From: an uncultured Marinobacter sp.
GTDB taxonomy: Bacteria; Pseudomonadota; Gammaproteobacteria; Pseudomonadales; Oleiphilaceae
Assembly: GCF_946886895.1 (NCBI RefSeq)
Contig: NZ_CAMPJO010000012.1
Coordinates: forward strand, 1 to 64,000
Direction of reading: 5' to 3'
Length of the DNA: 64,000 nt
How positions within the stretch are numbered: position 1 is the first letter of the stretch; each line of letters starts with the position of its first letter. Below, one piece after another: positions 34,499-46,860 of the stretch. The notes below the pieces were generated by a model. The model did no database searches. It saw only the letters and a list, made by a program, of their open reading frames with translations, and had not been told where the DNA came from. A program made the translations under genes and the position numbers.

Positions 34499-35811
34499 CC
34501 ACCGCCACCTGGTTTATTCTACTGGGTTCACTGCTGCTGGTGGTGGGCTTTACGGCGTCCTACATCAAAACCGGGCCGGCCACGTCCGCCATCGTGTATC
34601 TGCTTTTCGGGTTCGTGGTCGGCCCCATGGGCTTTGGCCTGTTTCATTTCAATCCACTCAAAGAGTCTGCGCTGCTGGAGTTGCTGACTGAAATCGCGGT
34701 GCTGATTTCACTGTATTGCGCCGGCGTCAAGATGCCGGCACCGGTTACTTTCAGGCGCTGGCGCAACCCGTTGCGGCTGGCACTTGTCTCGATGGCGCTC
34801 ACCGTCGGCCTGGTGGCATTCTTTGGCTATTACTGGCTGTCACTGCCCCTGGGTGCCGCCGTTCTGCTTGGCGCCGTGGTGGCTCCCACAGACCCTGTAC
34901 TGGCTACGGAGGTGCAAATCCGTCATGCCGACGATCCGGACCGCCTGCGGTTCGCATTAACCTGTGAAGCCGGCATGAACGATGGCAGCGCCTTTCCCTT
35001 TGTCATGCTGGGGCTTGGCTTGCTTGGCCTCCATGAGCTTGGCGATTCCGGCTGGCGCTGGCTGGTTGTGGATGTGGTGTGGGCCAGCGGCGCAGGGATT
35101 GGCATTGGCATCCTGGCCGGCTGCGGTGTTGGCTGGCTGGTGCAGAGGCTACGCACCACGTTTACCAGCCAGGAGTTTCTGGAGACCTTTCTGGGTCTGG
35201 GGCTGATTGCCGTCGCCTATGGCATCAGTCTCCTGGTGGAGGCCTGGGGCTTTCTGGCGGTATTCAGTGCGGCGGTGGCGTTGCGGCATACCGAGCTGAA
35301 ACTGGCCGGCCTTAAACAACGCTACTCCGACCCGACCAGTGGGGAAACGCAGCCTGGCAAGGAACCCAATGTCATCGCCCATGTACACCAGGGCTCACTG
35401 GTCTTCAACGAGCACCTGGAGCGGCTGGCGGAAATCGTTCTGGTTCTGCTGATCGGCGGTTCCATGTTCTGGGATTCATGGAGCTGGAGAGCGGTTGGCT
35501 TCGCCGTCTTCCTGTTCTGTGTCGCGCGCCCTGTCAGTGTTCATCTCGGCATGCTGGGGAGTAAGGCGCCCATGCGCATGCGTAATCTGGCGGGCTGGTT
35601 CGGGGTACGTGGTATTGGCTCACTTTACTACCTGATGTACGCCATCCAGCATGGGCTGCCTGAAGATATCGCACTGGAATTGATTCACCTGACCTTTGTG
35701 GTGGTTGCCCTGTCGATTCTGGTTCACGGCGTCAGTGTCAAACCCACCATATCCCGCTACTGGCGGGCGCGGGCATCCTCCAGTCCGTCGTTGGACAGTG
35801 AGCACCGATAG
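34495..35811 (+). CDS. Na+/H+ antiporter, CPA1 family
   Basis: A 438-aa membrane protein with 11-13 helices. The CPA1 ion-site signature is GAVVAPTDPVLATEVQIRHA, followed by CEAGMNDGSAFPFVMLGLGL. It exchanges cations for protons across the inner membrane. The GTG start overlaps the stop of the OsmC-YcaO gene (GTGA), so it depends on that gene for translation. Confidence 0.92.
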   Translation: MTTATWFILLGSLLLVVGFTASYIKTGPATSAIVYLLFGFVVGPMGFGLFHFNPLKESALLELLTEIAVLISLYCAGVKMPAPVTFRRWRNPLRLALVSMALTVGLVAFFGYYWLSLPLGAAVLLGAVVAPTDPVLATEVQIRHADDPDRLRFALTCEAGMNDGSAFPFVMLGLGLLGLHELGDSGWRWLVVDVVWASGAGIGIGILAGCGVGWLVQRLRTTFTSQEFLETFLGLGLIAVAYGISLLVEAWGFLAVFSAAVALRHTELKLAGLKQRYSDPTSGETQPGKEPNVIAHVHQGSLVFNEHLERLAEIVLVLLIGGSMFWDSWSWRAVGFAVFLFCVARPVSVHLGMLGSKAPMRMRNLAGWFGVRGIGSLYYLMYAIQHGLPEDIALELIHLTFVVVALSILVHGVSVKPTISRYWRARASSSPSLDSEHR

Positions 35812-35960
35812 TTCCTATACTCAAAGTCCATTCAGCGGGAATGGCTATCTTTATGCGCGTTTTCGCCAACCCGGCCGGTTCCGACGCGTTATTCTGCGTC
35901 TACACTTAAGGACACCCCAAACGTAAACTCAGGCAGTCACGGATCATTCAGGAGCTCATC

Positions 35961-36974
35961 ATGACCCTTCAGGAAGAACTGACGTCTACCGTGCAGGCGC
36001 TCGTCGCCGGAAACAAAGGCATTCTGGCTGCTGATGAAAGCCACCCCACGATCGCCAAGCGGTTTAATGCCGTGGGGGTTGAGCCCAGTGAGGACAAACG
36101 ACGGGAGTACCGAAGCCTGATTCTGTCCGCTCCCGGCCTCGGGGAATTCATCAGCGGTGTGATCCTGTTTGAGGAAACCCTGCACCAGAGCAGTCTGGAC
36201 AAACGACCGATGCCCGAATTGCTTGCCAGCCAGGGCATTGTGCCGGGCATCAAGGTGGATAAGGGCAAGATCCCGCTGGTCAATGCGCCGGGTGATGAAA
36301 TTACTGTCGGCCTGGATGGCCTGGAAGACCGGCTGGAAATCTACAAGGACCGGGGCGCCCGGTTTGCCAAATGGCGGGATGTGTATCCTGTCTCAGACAC
36401 CCTGCCCTCCCGGCAGGCGGTGGAAGCCAACGCCGAAGTCCTGGCCCGCTACGCGGCCATCTGCCAGTCACTGGGCATCGTACCAATCGTGGAACCGGAG
36501 GTGCTGATTGATGGCGACCACACCATTGCCCGCTGTGCCGAGGTCAGCGAAGCGGTGATCCGGGAAGTCTTCACCGCCCTGGCCCGGCACCGGGTGGCAC
36601 TGAACCACATGATTCTGAAACCGAGCATGGTCACGCCGGGCAAAGACAGCCCCAAGGCCACGCCCGAACAGGTGGCGGAAGCCACGCTGGCAGTGTTCCG
36701 GCAGGTTGTGCCGGCAGCGGTGCCCGGCATTTTCTTCCTGTCCGGCGGCCAGACCCCGGAAGAGGCCACGGAAAACCTGAATGCCCTGAACAGCCGGGGC
36801 GACCAGCCCTGGGCTCTGAGCTTTTCCTATGGCCGGGCACTGCAGGAGCCGGCCCAGAAAGCCTGGGCCGGCAACCTGGACAATAGCCAGGACTGCCAGG
36901 CTGCCATGCTGAAGCGGGCCCGTCTGAACGCCGCCGCTCGCGCCGGTGGGTATTATCCGGCCATGGAGGCCTGA
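35961..36974 (+). CDS. Class I fructose-bisphosphate aldolase
   Basis: A 337-aa aldolase of the animal-like class I type. ILAADESHPTIAKRF lies near the N terminus, and the Schiff-base Lys is in the HMILKPSMVTPG segment. It catalyses fructose 1,6-bisphosphate cleavage or formation without metal, for glycolysis and gluconeogenesis. AGGAGC precedes the ATG. It converges with dusC, ending 3 bases away. Confidence 0.95.
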   Translation: MTLQEELTSTVQALVAGNKGILAADESHPTIAKRFNAVGVEPSEDKRREYRSLILSAPGLGEFISGVILFEETLHQSSLDKRPMPELLASQGIVPGIKVDKGKIPLVNAPGDEITVGLDGLEDRLEIYKDRGARFAKWRDVYPVSDTLPSRQAVEANAEVLARYAAICQSLGIVPIVEPEVLIDGDHTIARCAEVSEAVIREVFTALARHRVALNHMILKPSMVTPGKDSPKATPEQVAEATLAVFRQVVPAAVPGIFFLSGGQTPEEATENLNALNSRGDQPWALSFSYGRALQEPAQKAWAGNLDNSQDCQAAMLKRARLNAAARAGGYYPAMEA

Positions 36975-36977
36975 GGC

Positions 36978-38045
36978 TTACTCACAACCGGCCACACAAC
37001 GGGCGTCACCGCTGAACGCCAGGGTCTGGCCATTCAGGGGAACGTGCACCGGCACCGATACCGCATCCTGGGACTGTGCCGCGCGGGAATCCGCAACCGG
37101 CATCGGCTGTTCCAGGCAGGCCATCATCGGCGCCACCTGCCGGATTTTGCGGGCCTCTGGCCAGAGCACTTCCGCTTCCGTAAAGCCCTGGCGCAGGAAG
37201 TTCAGCCACTGTTTGATACGACCGGTCACATAGCGGTCTTCCAGCCAGCCCTGGAGAACAGTAGCGTATTCGCGAACCAGGGCAATGGCTTCTGGCCAGG
37301 TCATGTCCGCAACTGTCGTGCCCTGCTGGCTGGCTTTTATCTGTCGGGCCAGGTCTGGCCGGGCGATCAGGCCACGGCCAATCATCACGTCTTCGCAACC
37401 GGACACCTCGCGGCATCGCCAGTAGTCCGCGACGGTCCAGATCTCGCCGTTGGCAATAATCCGGGTGTTCACCGCTTCCCTTGCCCGGGCGATTTCCTCC
37501 CAGTAGGCGGGCGGTTTGTAGCCGTCCACCTTGCTTCTGGCGTGAATTACGATTTCTTCCGCGCCGGCGGCTTCCAGCGCCTGGGCACAGGCCACGCCCA
37601 TGGAGCGGTCGTCGTACCCCAGGCGCATTTTTGCCGTTACCGGCAGGTGCGCGGGCACCGCCTGGCGGACCGCGGCGACAATCTCGTGCATCAGTTCCGG
37701 CTCACGCATCAGTACGCAGCCACCCTTGTGCCTGTTTACGGTTTTGGCGGGGCAGCCGAAGTTGATGTCCACCTGGGTGGCGCCCAGCTCGGCGGCTTTT
37801 ACACCGTGGCGGGCCATCTGGTGGGGGTCTGAACCCAGTAACTGGACCGCCACCGGTGTGCCTGCCTTGGTCAGCGACTGGTTGTGCAGTTCCGGGGCGT
37901 ACTTGTAGAACACCCTCGGCGGCAACATGCCATGGGTCACGCGAATGAACTCTGTCACGCACCGGTCGATACCGCCGACTTTGGTCAGGGTTTCACGAAT
38001 GGGCGCGTCGACCAGCCCTTCCATCGGGGCGAGGATGATTCGCAT
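36978..38045 (-). CDS. dusC: tRNA-dihydrouridine(16) synthase DusC
   Basis: A 355-aa FMN enzyme. It starts MRIILAPMEGLVDAPIRETL, with VQLLGSDP, the catalytic-Cys motif INFGCPAKTVNRHKGG, VIHARSK and MIGRGLIARPDL. The subfamily motifs match DusC, which reduces U16 in tRNA. The C-terminal tail beyond about residue 315 (SRAAQSQDAVSVPVHVPLNG) is longer than in E. coli DusC and is probably disordered. Confidence 0.93.
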   Translation of the reverse strand: MRIILAPMEGLVDAPIRETLTKVGGIDRCVTEFIRVTHGMLPPRVFYKYAPELHNQSLTKAGTPVAVQLLGSDPHQMARHGVKAAELGATQVDINFGCPAKTVNRHKGGCVLMREPELMHEIVAAVRQAVPAHLPVTAKMRLGYDDRSMGVACAQALEAAGAEEIVIHARSKVDGYKPPAYWEEIARAREAVNTRIIANGEIWTVADYWRCREVSGCEDVMIGRGLIARPDLARQIKASQQGTTVADMTWPEAIALVREYATVLQGWLEDRYVTGRIKQWLNFLRQGFTEAEVLWPEARKIRQVAPMMACLEQPMPVADSRAAQSQDAVSVPVHVPLNGQTLAFSGDARCVAGCE

Positions 38046-38139
38046 GAATGCTCCAGAAGAAATTGGCTTTGTTCAGGTTCAGACTGTTCAAAAATCAGGC
38101 GGAGCGGATTGTAAGGAATTTGGCGGGAAGTTGATAGAC

Positions 38140-38163
38140 GGACACCCCGTTGCCGGGGTGTCC
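38140..38163. terminator. Hairpin between dusC and katG ends
   Basis: GGACACCCCG (38140-38149) and CGGGGTGTCC (38154-38163) form a perfect 10-bp stem with a 4-base loop 16 bases after the katG stop (minus). No long T-run follows, so it is a probable but not classical terminator. Confidence 0.55.
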
Positions 38164-38178
38164 AGTCACTGGCGGATG

Positions 38179-40407
<2,229 letters not shown>

Positions 40408-40421
40408 CTATAGGACAGCAT

Positions 40422-40443
40422 AAATACTCTGCTCTGAGTATTT
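40422..40443. promoter_or_regulatory. Inverted repeat upstream of katG
   Basis: AAATACTC (40422-40429) and GAGTATTT (40436-40443) form a perfect inverted repeat with a 6-base spacer, 72 bases before the katG start. Its form fits a dimeric repressor operator or a hairpin. It does not match an OxyR consensus that I can recognise. Confidence 0.4.
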
Positions 40444-40570
40444 CTTATATCCCGCATAGTGAGTACCTATGAAGAACACCTTCACCTTAGCGTGAAGAAG
40501 AGAACTCAAGATAATTAATTAAAAATACAATCGTGAAAGATTTTGTTTATGGATAAAAGATCGCGAAGGG

Positions 40571-40789
40571 TCAGAGCCGCTCAATGGACGTGAACCTGCC
40601 GGCATCATCAAAAAGAATCCGGAAGCTGCCGTGAACACCATCCCTGAGGTAAAAGCGGGAAAGGATACGGGCCGGGAAACGGACAGAACGTCCGTCCCGG
40701 GCCGTGGTGCGAACATCGGTGGCAACGCCCTGATAGAGCTTGATCCACTCGTCAGGGCTGATGCTGATGTCCACAATAATCTGCTGCAT
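40571..40789 (-). CDS. DUF2835 family protein
   Basis: A 72-aa protein with the DUF2835 pattern: IIVDISISPDEWIKLYQGVA, then RTTARDGRSVRFPARILSRF and GSFRILFDDAGRF. Small beta-rich proteins of this family are found in gammaproteobacteria; the function is unknown. It starts 5 bases after the htpG stop on the same strand and is probably cotranscribed with htpG. Confidence 0.9.
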   Translation of the reverse strand: MQQIIVDISISPDEWIKLYQGVATDVRTTARDGRSVRFPARILSRFYLRDGVHGSFRILFDDAGRFTSIERL

Positions 40790-40794
40790 TGGCC

Positions 40795-42687
<1,893 letters not shown>

Positions 42688-42727
42688 GGCTTATTTGTCT
42701 CCTGCTGGTTATGTTCGGGGGAGCGGC

Positions 42728-42830
42728 CTGGTCGGACCGTCCTTTCCAAAACACGCTGTGGATACATCCGTGTACGCTCTGCTCCGCCATCCATGGCTCC
42801 GCAAGGTTTTGGAAAGGACGGTCCAACCAG
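42728..42830. repeat. Stem-loop element A (25-bp arms)
   Basis: The left arm at 42728-42752 (core GACCGTCCTTTCCAAAAC) pairs with 42806-42830 (core GTTTTGGAAAGGACGGTC), with one mismatch in 25. The enclosed 53 bases contain GCTCCGCCATCCATGGCTCC followed by GC (42781-42802). The same loop block occurs in element B in reverse orientation. Confidence 0.85.
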
Positions 42831-42875
42831 ACCACCCGACCGTGGAGTAGTTTTCGTTTCAGCTCCAAGGCCGGT

Positions 42876-42987
42876 GCGAGCAGTTGAGGATGGGTTTACG
42901 AAACCGTGCGGAGCCATGGATGGCGGAGCCCGAGCCGCACAGGGACGTCTCGAGGCGTGTTTCGTAAACCCATCCTCAACTGCTTGC
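42876..42987. repeat. Stem-loop element B (29-bp arms)
   Basis: The arm at 42880-42904 (GCAGTTGAGGATGGGTTTAC then GAAAC) pairs perfectly with 42959-42983 and extends four more pairs outward with one wobble. The loop contains GCGGAGCCATGGATGGCGGA then GC (42908-42929), the reverse complement of the block in element A. The arms of A and B differ in sequence, yet each pairs with itself. Confidence 0.85.
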
Positions 42988-43061
42988 CTGCACCAATGCC
43001 TGATTTGCTGAGGTGAGTAATGGGGTTCACAAGGGCTATTTCAACCCCGATCAGATGGAAT

Positions 43062-43496
43062 TCAGTCTTCCAGCAGAAAGTGCGCCCGGGCCGTAGCGAT
43101 GGGCTGGGAGCGGGACTTCTGCCAGGCGCTGACCATTACATTGGCCACGCGGTTACCCTGGCGGGTCAGGCGGCATTCGGCGTAGGTTTCGCGGTCCAGC
43201 CCCGCTCGGAGGTAATCGAGGGAGAAGTCGACGATGCGGGGCATGCGCAGGCTTTCCTGGGACATGATCAGGTAGATGTTGGCAGCCATCTCCATGAAAC
43301 CACCGATAACGCCGCCGTGGATGGCCGGCAGGATGGGGTTGCCGAGGTTGGACTCTTTGCAGGGCAAACGGAAAATCAGGTCATCGCCAAAACGCTCGCA
43401 CTGCAACCCTACCCAGGTCGCGTAAGGGATGCTGCCGAGCATTCGGCTGAAGTCGCCGGTTTCCTGGGTGTAGCGCAGAATTTCCGGATCGGTCAT
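43062..43496 (-). CDS. PaaI-type hotdog thioesterase (second)
   Basis: A 144-aa hotdog-fold thioesterase. The PaaI-type motif is GNPILPAIHGGVIGGFMEMA, in which the Asn/His and the helix Glu form the active site. It hydrolyses acyl- or aryl-CoA; the substrate is unknown. Its start overlaps the stop of the other thioesterase gene by 4 bases, suggesting a hetero-oligomer or parallel specificities. Confidence 0.88.
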   Translation of the reverse strand: MTDPEILRYTQETGDFSRMLGSIPYATWVGLQCERFGDDLIFRLPCKESNLGNPILPAIHGGVIGGFMEMAANIYLIMSQESLRMPRIVDFSLDYLRAGLDRETYAECRLTRQGNRVANVMVSAWQKSRSQPIATARAHFLLED

Positions 43497-43963
43497 TCGG
43501 CACCTCCGGTAATCAGGTCCCGATAATGCTTCGGGCTGGCTTCTTTCCCGATGCGCATGAACGTGGCCACGCAGTTGGCGATGGTTTCGCCACTGTCCTG
43601 GAAGGCCTCGCAGCGGGTGAAGATGATGTTACGGGTCACCCGGTAGGTTTCGGCCCGGGCATAGACCGGTTTGTGGGGGGCCGCCGGGCGCATGTAATCC
43701 ACTCGCAGGTCCAGTGTCGGGCAGAGCTCGAAGTCTTCCAGGGCGCACAGGATCACCGAACCGGAGGTCGTGTCCATCAGCGTAGTGATCGCGCCGCCGT
43801 GGATCACGCCGGTGTCCGGGTTGCCGATGATGCGGTCGCTGTAGGGCAGGCGCAGGGTCAGCGTGCCCAGACCGGCTTCGGTGACCGACAGGCCCAGTTC
43901 CCGGGCCTGGTTGAGGGTGTGCAGGAACCGGGTAACCCGGTCTTTCCGGGTAGTGTCGTTCAT
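43493..43963 (-). CDS. PaaI-type hotdog thioesterase (first)
   Basis: A 156-aa hotdog-fold thioesterase with the motif GNPDTGVIHGGAITTLMDTT, where Asp replaces the Glu seen in its neighbour. The end of the fold (YARAETYRVTRNIIFTRCEA) is normal. It is upstream of and overlaps the second thioesterase gene. The two proteins are only distantly alike, so they are not a recent duplication. Confidence 0.88.
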   Translation of the reverse strand: MNDTTRKDRVTRFLHTLNQARELGLSVTEAGLGTLTLRLPYSDRIIGNPDTGVIHGGAITTLMDTTSGSVILCALEDFELCPTLDLRVDYMRPAAPHKPVYARAETYRVTRNIIFTRCEAFQDSGETIANCVATFMRIGKEASPKHYRDLITGGAE

Positions 43964-43981
43964 GCGGGGCCCACCTTTGGA

Positions 43982-44722
43982 TCAGTTGCTGGATTTCCCG
44001 GGGCTTTCAGGTTTGCCGGGCGCAGGGTCTTCAAACACCTTACCAGACCGCAGGGCTCCGAGGGCATCGGAGCAGAATTCCCGGCGATACAGGACAATAA
44101 CCACGAGTGTTGAGGCCGCCACGAACACGATCGGGTGAATAAACCCACCCACCACCGCGAGCGCGTAATAGTAGGAGCGCAGGCCGAGGTTGAAGGCATC
44201 GCCGGCCAGATTGCAGACGTTACCGGCGCTGCGGGCAAAGGCCTCGCGCGCCGCCGGGCTGGTTCGGGTGTCGTCCGGGGGTGGCGCGCTGCCAATCATC
44301 ACCGCGACAAAGTTATACATCCGCATGGACCAGGTAAATTTGAAGAAGGCGTAGATAAACACCACCAGCAGAACCACCATCCTCAATTCCCATATTTCCC
44401 GGCTTGGCAGGGTACCGAACGGCAGGGTACCAAACACCTCCATGACTTCCTGGGTGTAGCCCAGGGCGGTGATGATACCCGCCAGGATCAACAGGCAGCT
44501 TGAGGCGAAGAAGGCGCCATTGCGCTCCAGGTTGCCCACCACCGAGGCGTCGGCAATGCGGTTTTCCCGGCGCAGCATGACCCGCATCCAGTCTTCCCGG
44601 TACATATCCAGGGTATTGGACAGGCAGGGCCGGTCCGCCGCGCGACGCCTGGAGTAATAGGTGTAGCCCAGCCAGCACACCAGGAACCAGATCAGTGCTA
44701 TCAATTCCAGAAAATCACCCAT
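43982..44722 (-). CDS. DUF599 family membrane protein
   Basis: A 246-aa protein with about four membrane helices. The DUF599 pattern is MRRENRIADASVVGNLERNG-like (here MLRRENRIADASVVGNLERN), then SMRMYNFVAVMIGSAP. Function unknown. It is followed by the two thioesterases on the same strand and divergent from the M48 protease gene. The C-terminal tail (EDPAPGKPESPGKSSN) is cytoplasmic-looking and low complexity. Confidence 0.88.
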   Translation of the reverse strand: MGDFLELIALIWFLVCWLGYTYYSRRRAADRPCLSNTLDMYREDWMRVMLRRENRIADASVVGNLERNGAFFASSCLLILAGIITALGYTQEVMEVFGTLPFGTLPSREIWELRMVVLLVVFIYAFFKFTWSMRMYNFVAVMIGSAPPPDDTRTSPAAREAFARSAGNVCNLAGDAFNLGLRSYYYALAVVGGFIHPIVFVAASTLVVIVLYRREFCSDALGALRSGKVFEDPAPGKPESPGKSSN

Positions 44723-44817
44723 GGCCTGCCTTAATCTTGGGAAACGTTATGAACCTGTTCAGGAACATAGGCTTATAATACGCTATGCTGTCCACGGTTC
44801 CATAGAGGGAGTTCAGT

Positions 44818-46095
44818 GTGAAAAACCCGGCGTTGCTACGATTGAGTGCCTTCCTGACCCTGGCCTTTGCTCTGGCAGGCTGTTCAGTGAACCCGGTAAC
44901 CGGCGAGAAACAGCTGTCGCTGATTTCCCCCAGCGACGAAGTGGCCATGGGCGCGGAACAGTATACCCCGACCCAGCAAACCCAGGGCGGGCAGTTCTAT
45001 ATTGATCCGGAGTTGACGCTGTACGTGCGCGAGGTGGGCCAGAAGCTCGCGCGGGTCAGTGACCGGCCAGACCTGCCCTATGAATTCGTGGTGATCAACA
45101 GCAGCGTGCCTAATGCCTGGGCCCTGCCCGGCGGCAAGATCGCCATTAACCGCGGGCTTCTGGCGAAACTGGATGACGAAGCACAGCTGGCCTCGGTCCT
45201 CGGCCATGAAATTGTCCACGCCGCTGCCCGACACAGTGTGCAGCGTATGACCCAGACCATGCTCATCAGCGCCGGTGTTGCCGGCCTGGGGTTTGTGCTC
45301 TCGGATAACGAGTGGGCCGGCTTGCTGATGGGCGGCGCGGCCATGGGCGCGCAACTGGCCCTGGCCCAGTACAGTCAGGACGATGAGCTCGAATCCGACC
45401 ATTACGGCATCCTGTATATGAAGGAAGCGGGCTACGACCCCATGGCCGCCGTGGAGCTTCAGCAGTTGTTCCTGGAACTCTCGAAGGAGCGCAGCACCGG
45501 GTTTCTGCAAGGCCTGTTCGCCACTCACCCGCCGTCCGCAAAACGTGTGGAGGAAAACCGGGAACTGGTGAACCGCATCGGCGCCGGCGGCTACCGGGGC
45601 GAGGAGGTGTTCGAGCGTAAACTGGCTACCCTGCGGCAACTGCAACCGGCCTATGATGCCCACGACAAGGCCCTGGAACTAGCCTCGGAAGACAACCTGG
45701 CCGGCGCCCTTGAGAAGGTCAACGAAGCCATTCGCCTGCTGCCCCGGGAGGCCATGTTCTACTCACTTCGGGGCCGGATCTACCAGGAGCAGGGCAACCT
45801 GAAGAAAGCCTCCGAGGATTTCGACAAGGCCGTGTCCCTGTACCCGGAGATGTTTACCTATCGACTGCACAACGGGCTGAACGCGTTGAAGCTCAATAAC
45901 CTCGATGAGGCACGGGAGAACCTCACCCGGGCCAATCAGGTGGTGCCCACGTCCATCGCTTACCTCCGGCTGGGGGATATTGCCGTCCAGCAGGGAGACC
46001 GAAACGAGGCGCTGGCCTATTACAGCAAGGCGGCGGAGGCCGGAGGCGAAATCGCGGAAGAGGCCAAACGCAAGCTGGCCGCCCTCACCCAATAA
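44818..46095 (+). CDS. M48 family metalloprotease lipoprotein with TPR repeats
   Basis: A 425-aa lipoprotein: the signal peptide ends in a lipobox LAGC (Cys22). The zinc protease motif HEIVH (130-134) and third ligand in ELESDHYG (E191) are complete. Residues about 260-425 form TPR-like helices (AMFYSLRGRIYQEQGNLKKA). The layout matches BepA/YfgC-type periplasmic proteases, which help outer-membrane protein assembly. The start is GTG at 44818, preceded by AGGGAG. Confidence 0.93.
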   Translation: MKNPALLRLSAFLTLAFALAGCSVNPVTGEKQLSLISPSDEVAMGAEQYTPTQQTQGGQFYIDPELTLYVREVGQKLARVSDRPDLPYEFVVINSSVPNAWALPGGKIAINRGLLAKLDDEAQLASVLGHEIVHAAARHSVQRMTQTMLISAGVAGLGFVLSDNEWAGLLMGGAAMGAQLALAQYSQDDELESDHYGILYMKEAGYDPMAAVELQQLFLELSKERSTGFLQGLFATHPPSAKRVEENRELVNRIGAGGYRGEEVFERKLATLRQLQPAYDAHDKALELASEDNLAGALEKVNEAIRLLPREAMFYSLRGRIYQEQGNLKKASEDFDKAVSLYPEMFTYRLHNGLNALKLNNLDEARENLTRANQVVPTSIAYLRLGDIAVQQGDRNEALAYYSKAAEAGGEIAEEAKRKLAALTQ

Positions 46096-46127
46096 CTCTC
46101 AACCAATAACTCTCAACCAATAACCCT
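46091..46127 (+). repeat. 14-base tandem repeat across the M48 stop codon
   Basis: The unit AATAACTCTCAACC occurs at 46091-46104 and 46105-46118, with a partial third copy from 46119. Each copy contains an in-phase TAA triplet but shifts frame, so the gene ends at the first copy. It probably arose by slippage. Confidence 0.75.
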
Positions 46128-46160
46128 CATCCAGCAGCCCCGCGCTGCACACTCGTTCAG

Positions 46161-46199
46161 GCAAGAAGGCCGGAAGCCCCAGGTTTCCGGCCTTCTTGC
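46161..46199 (+). terminator. Strong hairpin after the M48 protease gene
   Basis: GCAAGAAGGCCGGAA (46161-46175) pairs perfectly with TTCCGGCCTTCTTGC (46185-46199), a 15-bp stem with a 9-base loop. No T-run follows, so termination would depend on the stem or on Rho. Confidence 0.6.
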
Positions 46200-46258
46200 G
46201 TTCTGGCGAGGCTGGTTTGCCGGTTTGACGGAAAAGAAGCGTCATCGGCTGCATTGAC

Positions 46259-46280
46259 TTTTAGAGCAATAACTCTAAAA
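46259..46280. promoter_or_regulatory. Inverted repeat before the SCP2-like/ADH operon
   Basis: TTTTAGAG (46259-46266) and CTCTAAAA (46273-46280) form a perfect 8-bp inverted repeat with spacer CAATAA. It starts 50 bases before the ATG at 46309, and TTGACT (46254-46259) overlaps its edge as a possible -35. This fits an operator, which is inferred. Confidence 0.45.
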
Positions 46281-46308
46281 ATCAGGGTACATCAACAACA
46301 ATTGGACG

Positions 46309-46860
46309 ATGGCCATGTTAGCAAAACGTATCCAGCCCATGGTGTTCCAGGCCCGCCGCCTGTATGTGGAGCTGATGTTCCAGGTGATGGGGCGTGCCCT
46401 GCAGGCCGTCAGCGAGGTGGATGCCGAGGTTCAGCAGGAAGCCCGGGTGTTACCGGTGGGATTCCTGTTTGAAATGATGGTGATGCCCGATGGCGCCCGG
46501 CTGATTGTCGAGCATACCGGCAACGGCCGGTTCCACTACCACGGGCAATCGGCCCCGCGACCGGTGGACCTGTCGATTCAGTTCAAGCACATTGCCCACG
46601 CGTTCCTGGTGCTGTCGTTCCAGGAGAAAACCTCGGTGGCGTTCGCCAATGACCGCATGCTGGTTGACGGCGATATCAGCCTGGCCGTTCGCATGACCCG
46701 GGTATTGAACCGGCTGGAGTCGTTCATCCTGCCGAAACTGGTGGCCAAACGGGCGGTGAAGGAATATCCCCCCAACCTGCATCTGCCGGAGAAACTGATC
46801 AGCGCCGCCCGGATTTACCTGAACGTTGTCACCCAATTCGTCGAGACAGTGAGAGCCTGA
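46309..46860 (+). CDS. SCP2-like hypothetical protein
   Basis: A 183-aa soluble protein. The segment LDLSIQFKHIAHAFLVLSFQ-like (here VDLSIQFKHIAHAFLVLSFQ) then SVAFANDRMLVDGDISLAVR resembles the SCP2/UbiJ lipid-carrier fold, where a hydrophobic pocket binds lipid or acyl chains. The match is by pattern only. Its stop is directly followed by the ATG of an iron-type alcohol dehydrogenase, so the two are one operon and could act on a hydrophobic alcohol. Confidence 0.65.
   Translation: MAMLAKRIQPMVFQARRLYVELMFQVMGRALQAVSEVDAEVQQEARVLPVGFLFEMMVMPDGARLIVEHTGNGRFHYHGQSAPRPVDLSIQFKHIAHAFLVLSFQEKTSVAFANDRMLVDGDISLAVRMTRVLNRLESFILPKLVAKRAVKEYPPNLHLPEKLISAARIYLNVVTQFVETVRA

Larger units (their letters stand above)
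42688..43061. other. Intergenic region holding two long stem-loop repeats
   Basis: No gene is seen in these 374 bases between htpG (starts 42687, minus) and the thioesterase gene (ends 43062, minus). Most of it is occupied by the two inverted-repeat elements at 42728-42830 and 42876-42987, given separately. Confidence 0.7.

Noticed and set aside
46091..46127. Short direct repeats as a CRISPR array
   Set aside because: The repeats are 14 bases, contiguous and without spacers; they are a simple tandem repeat.
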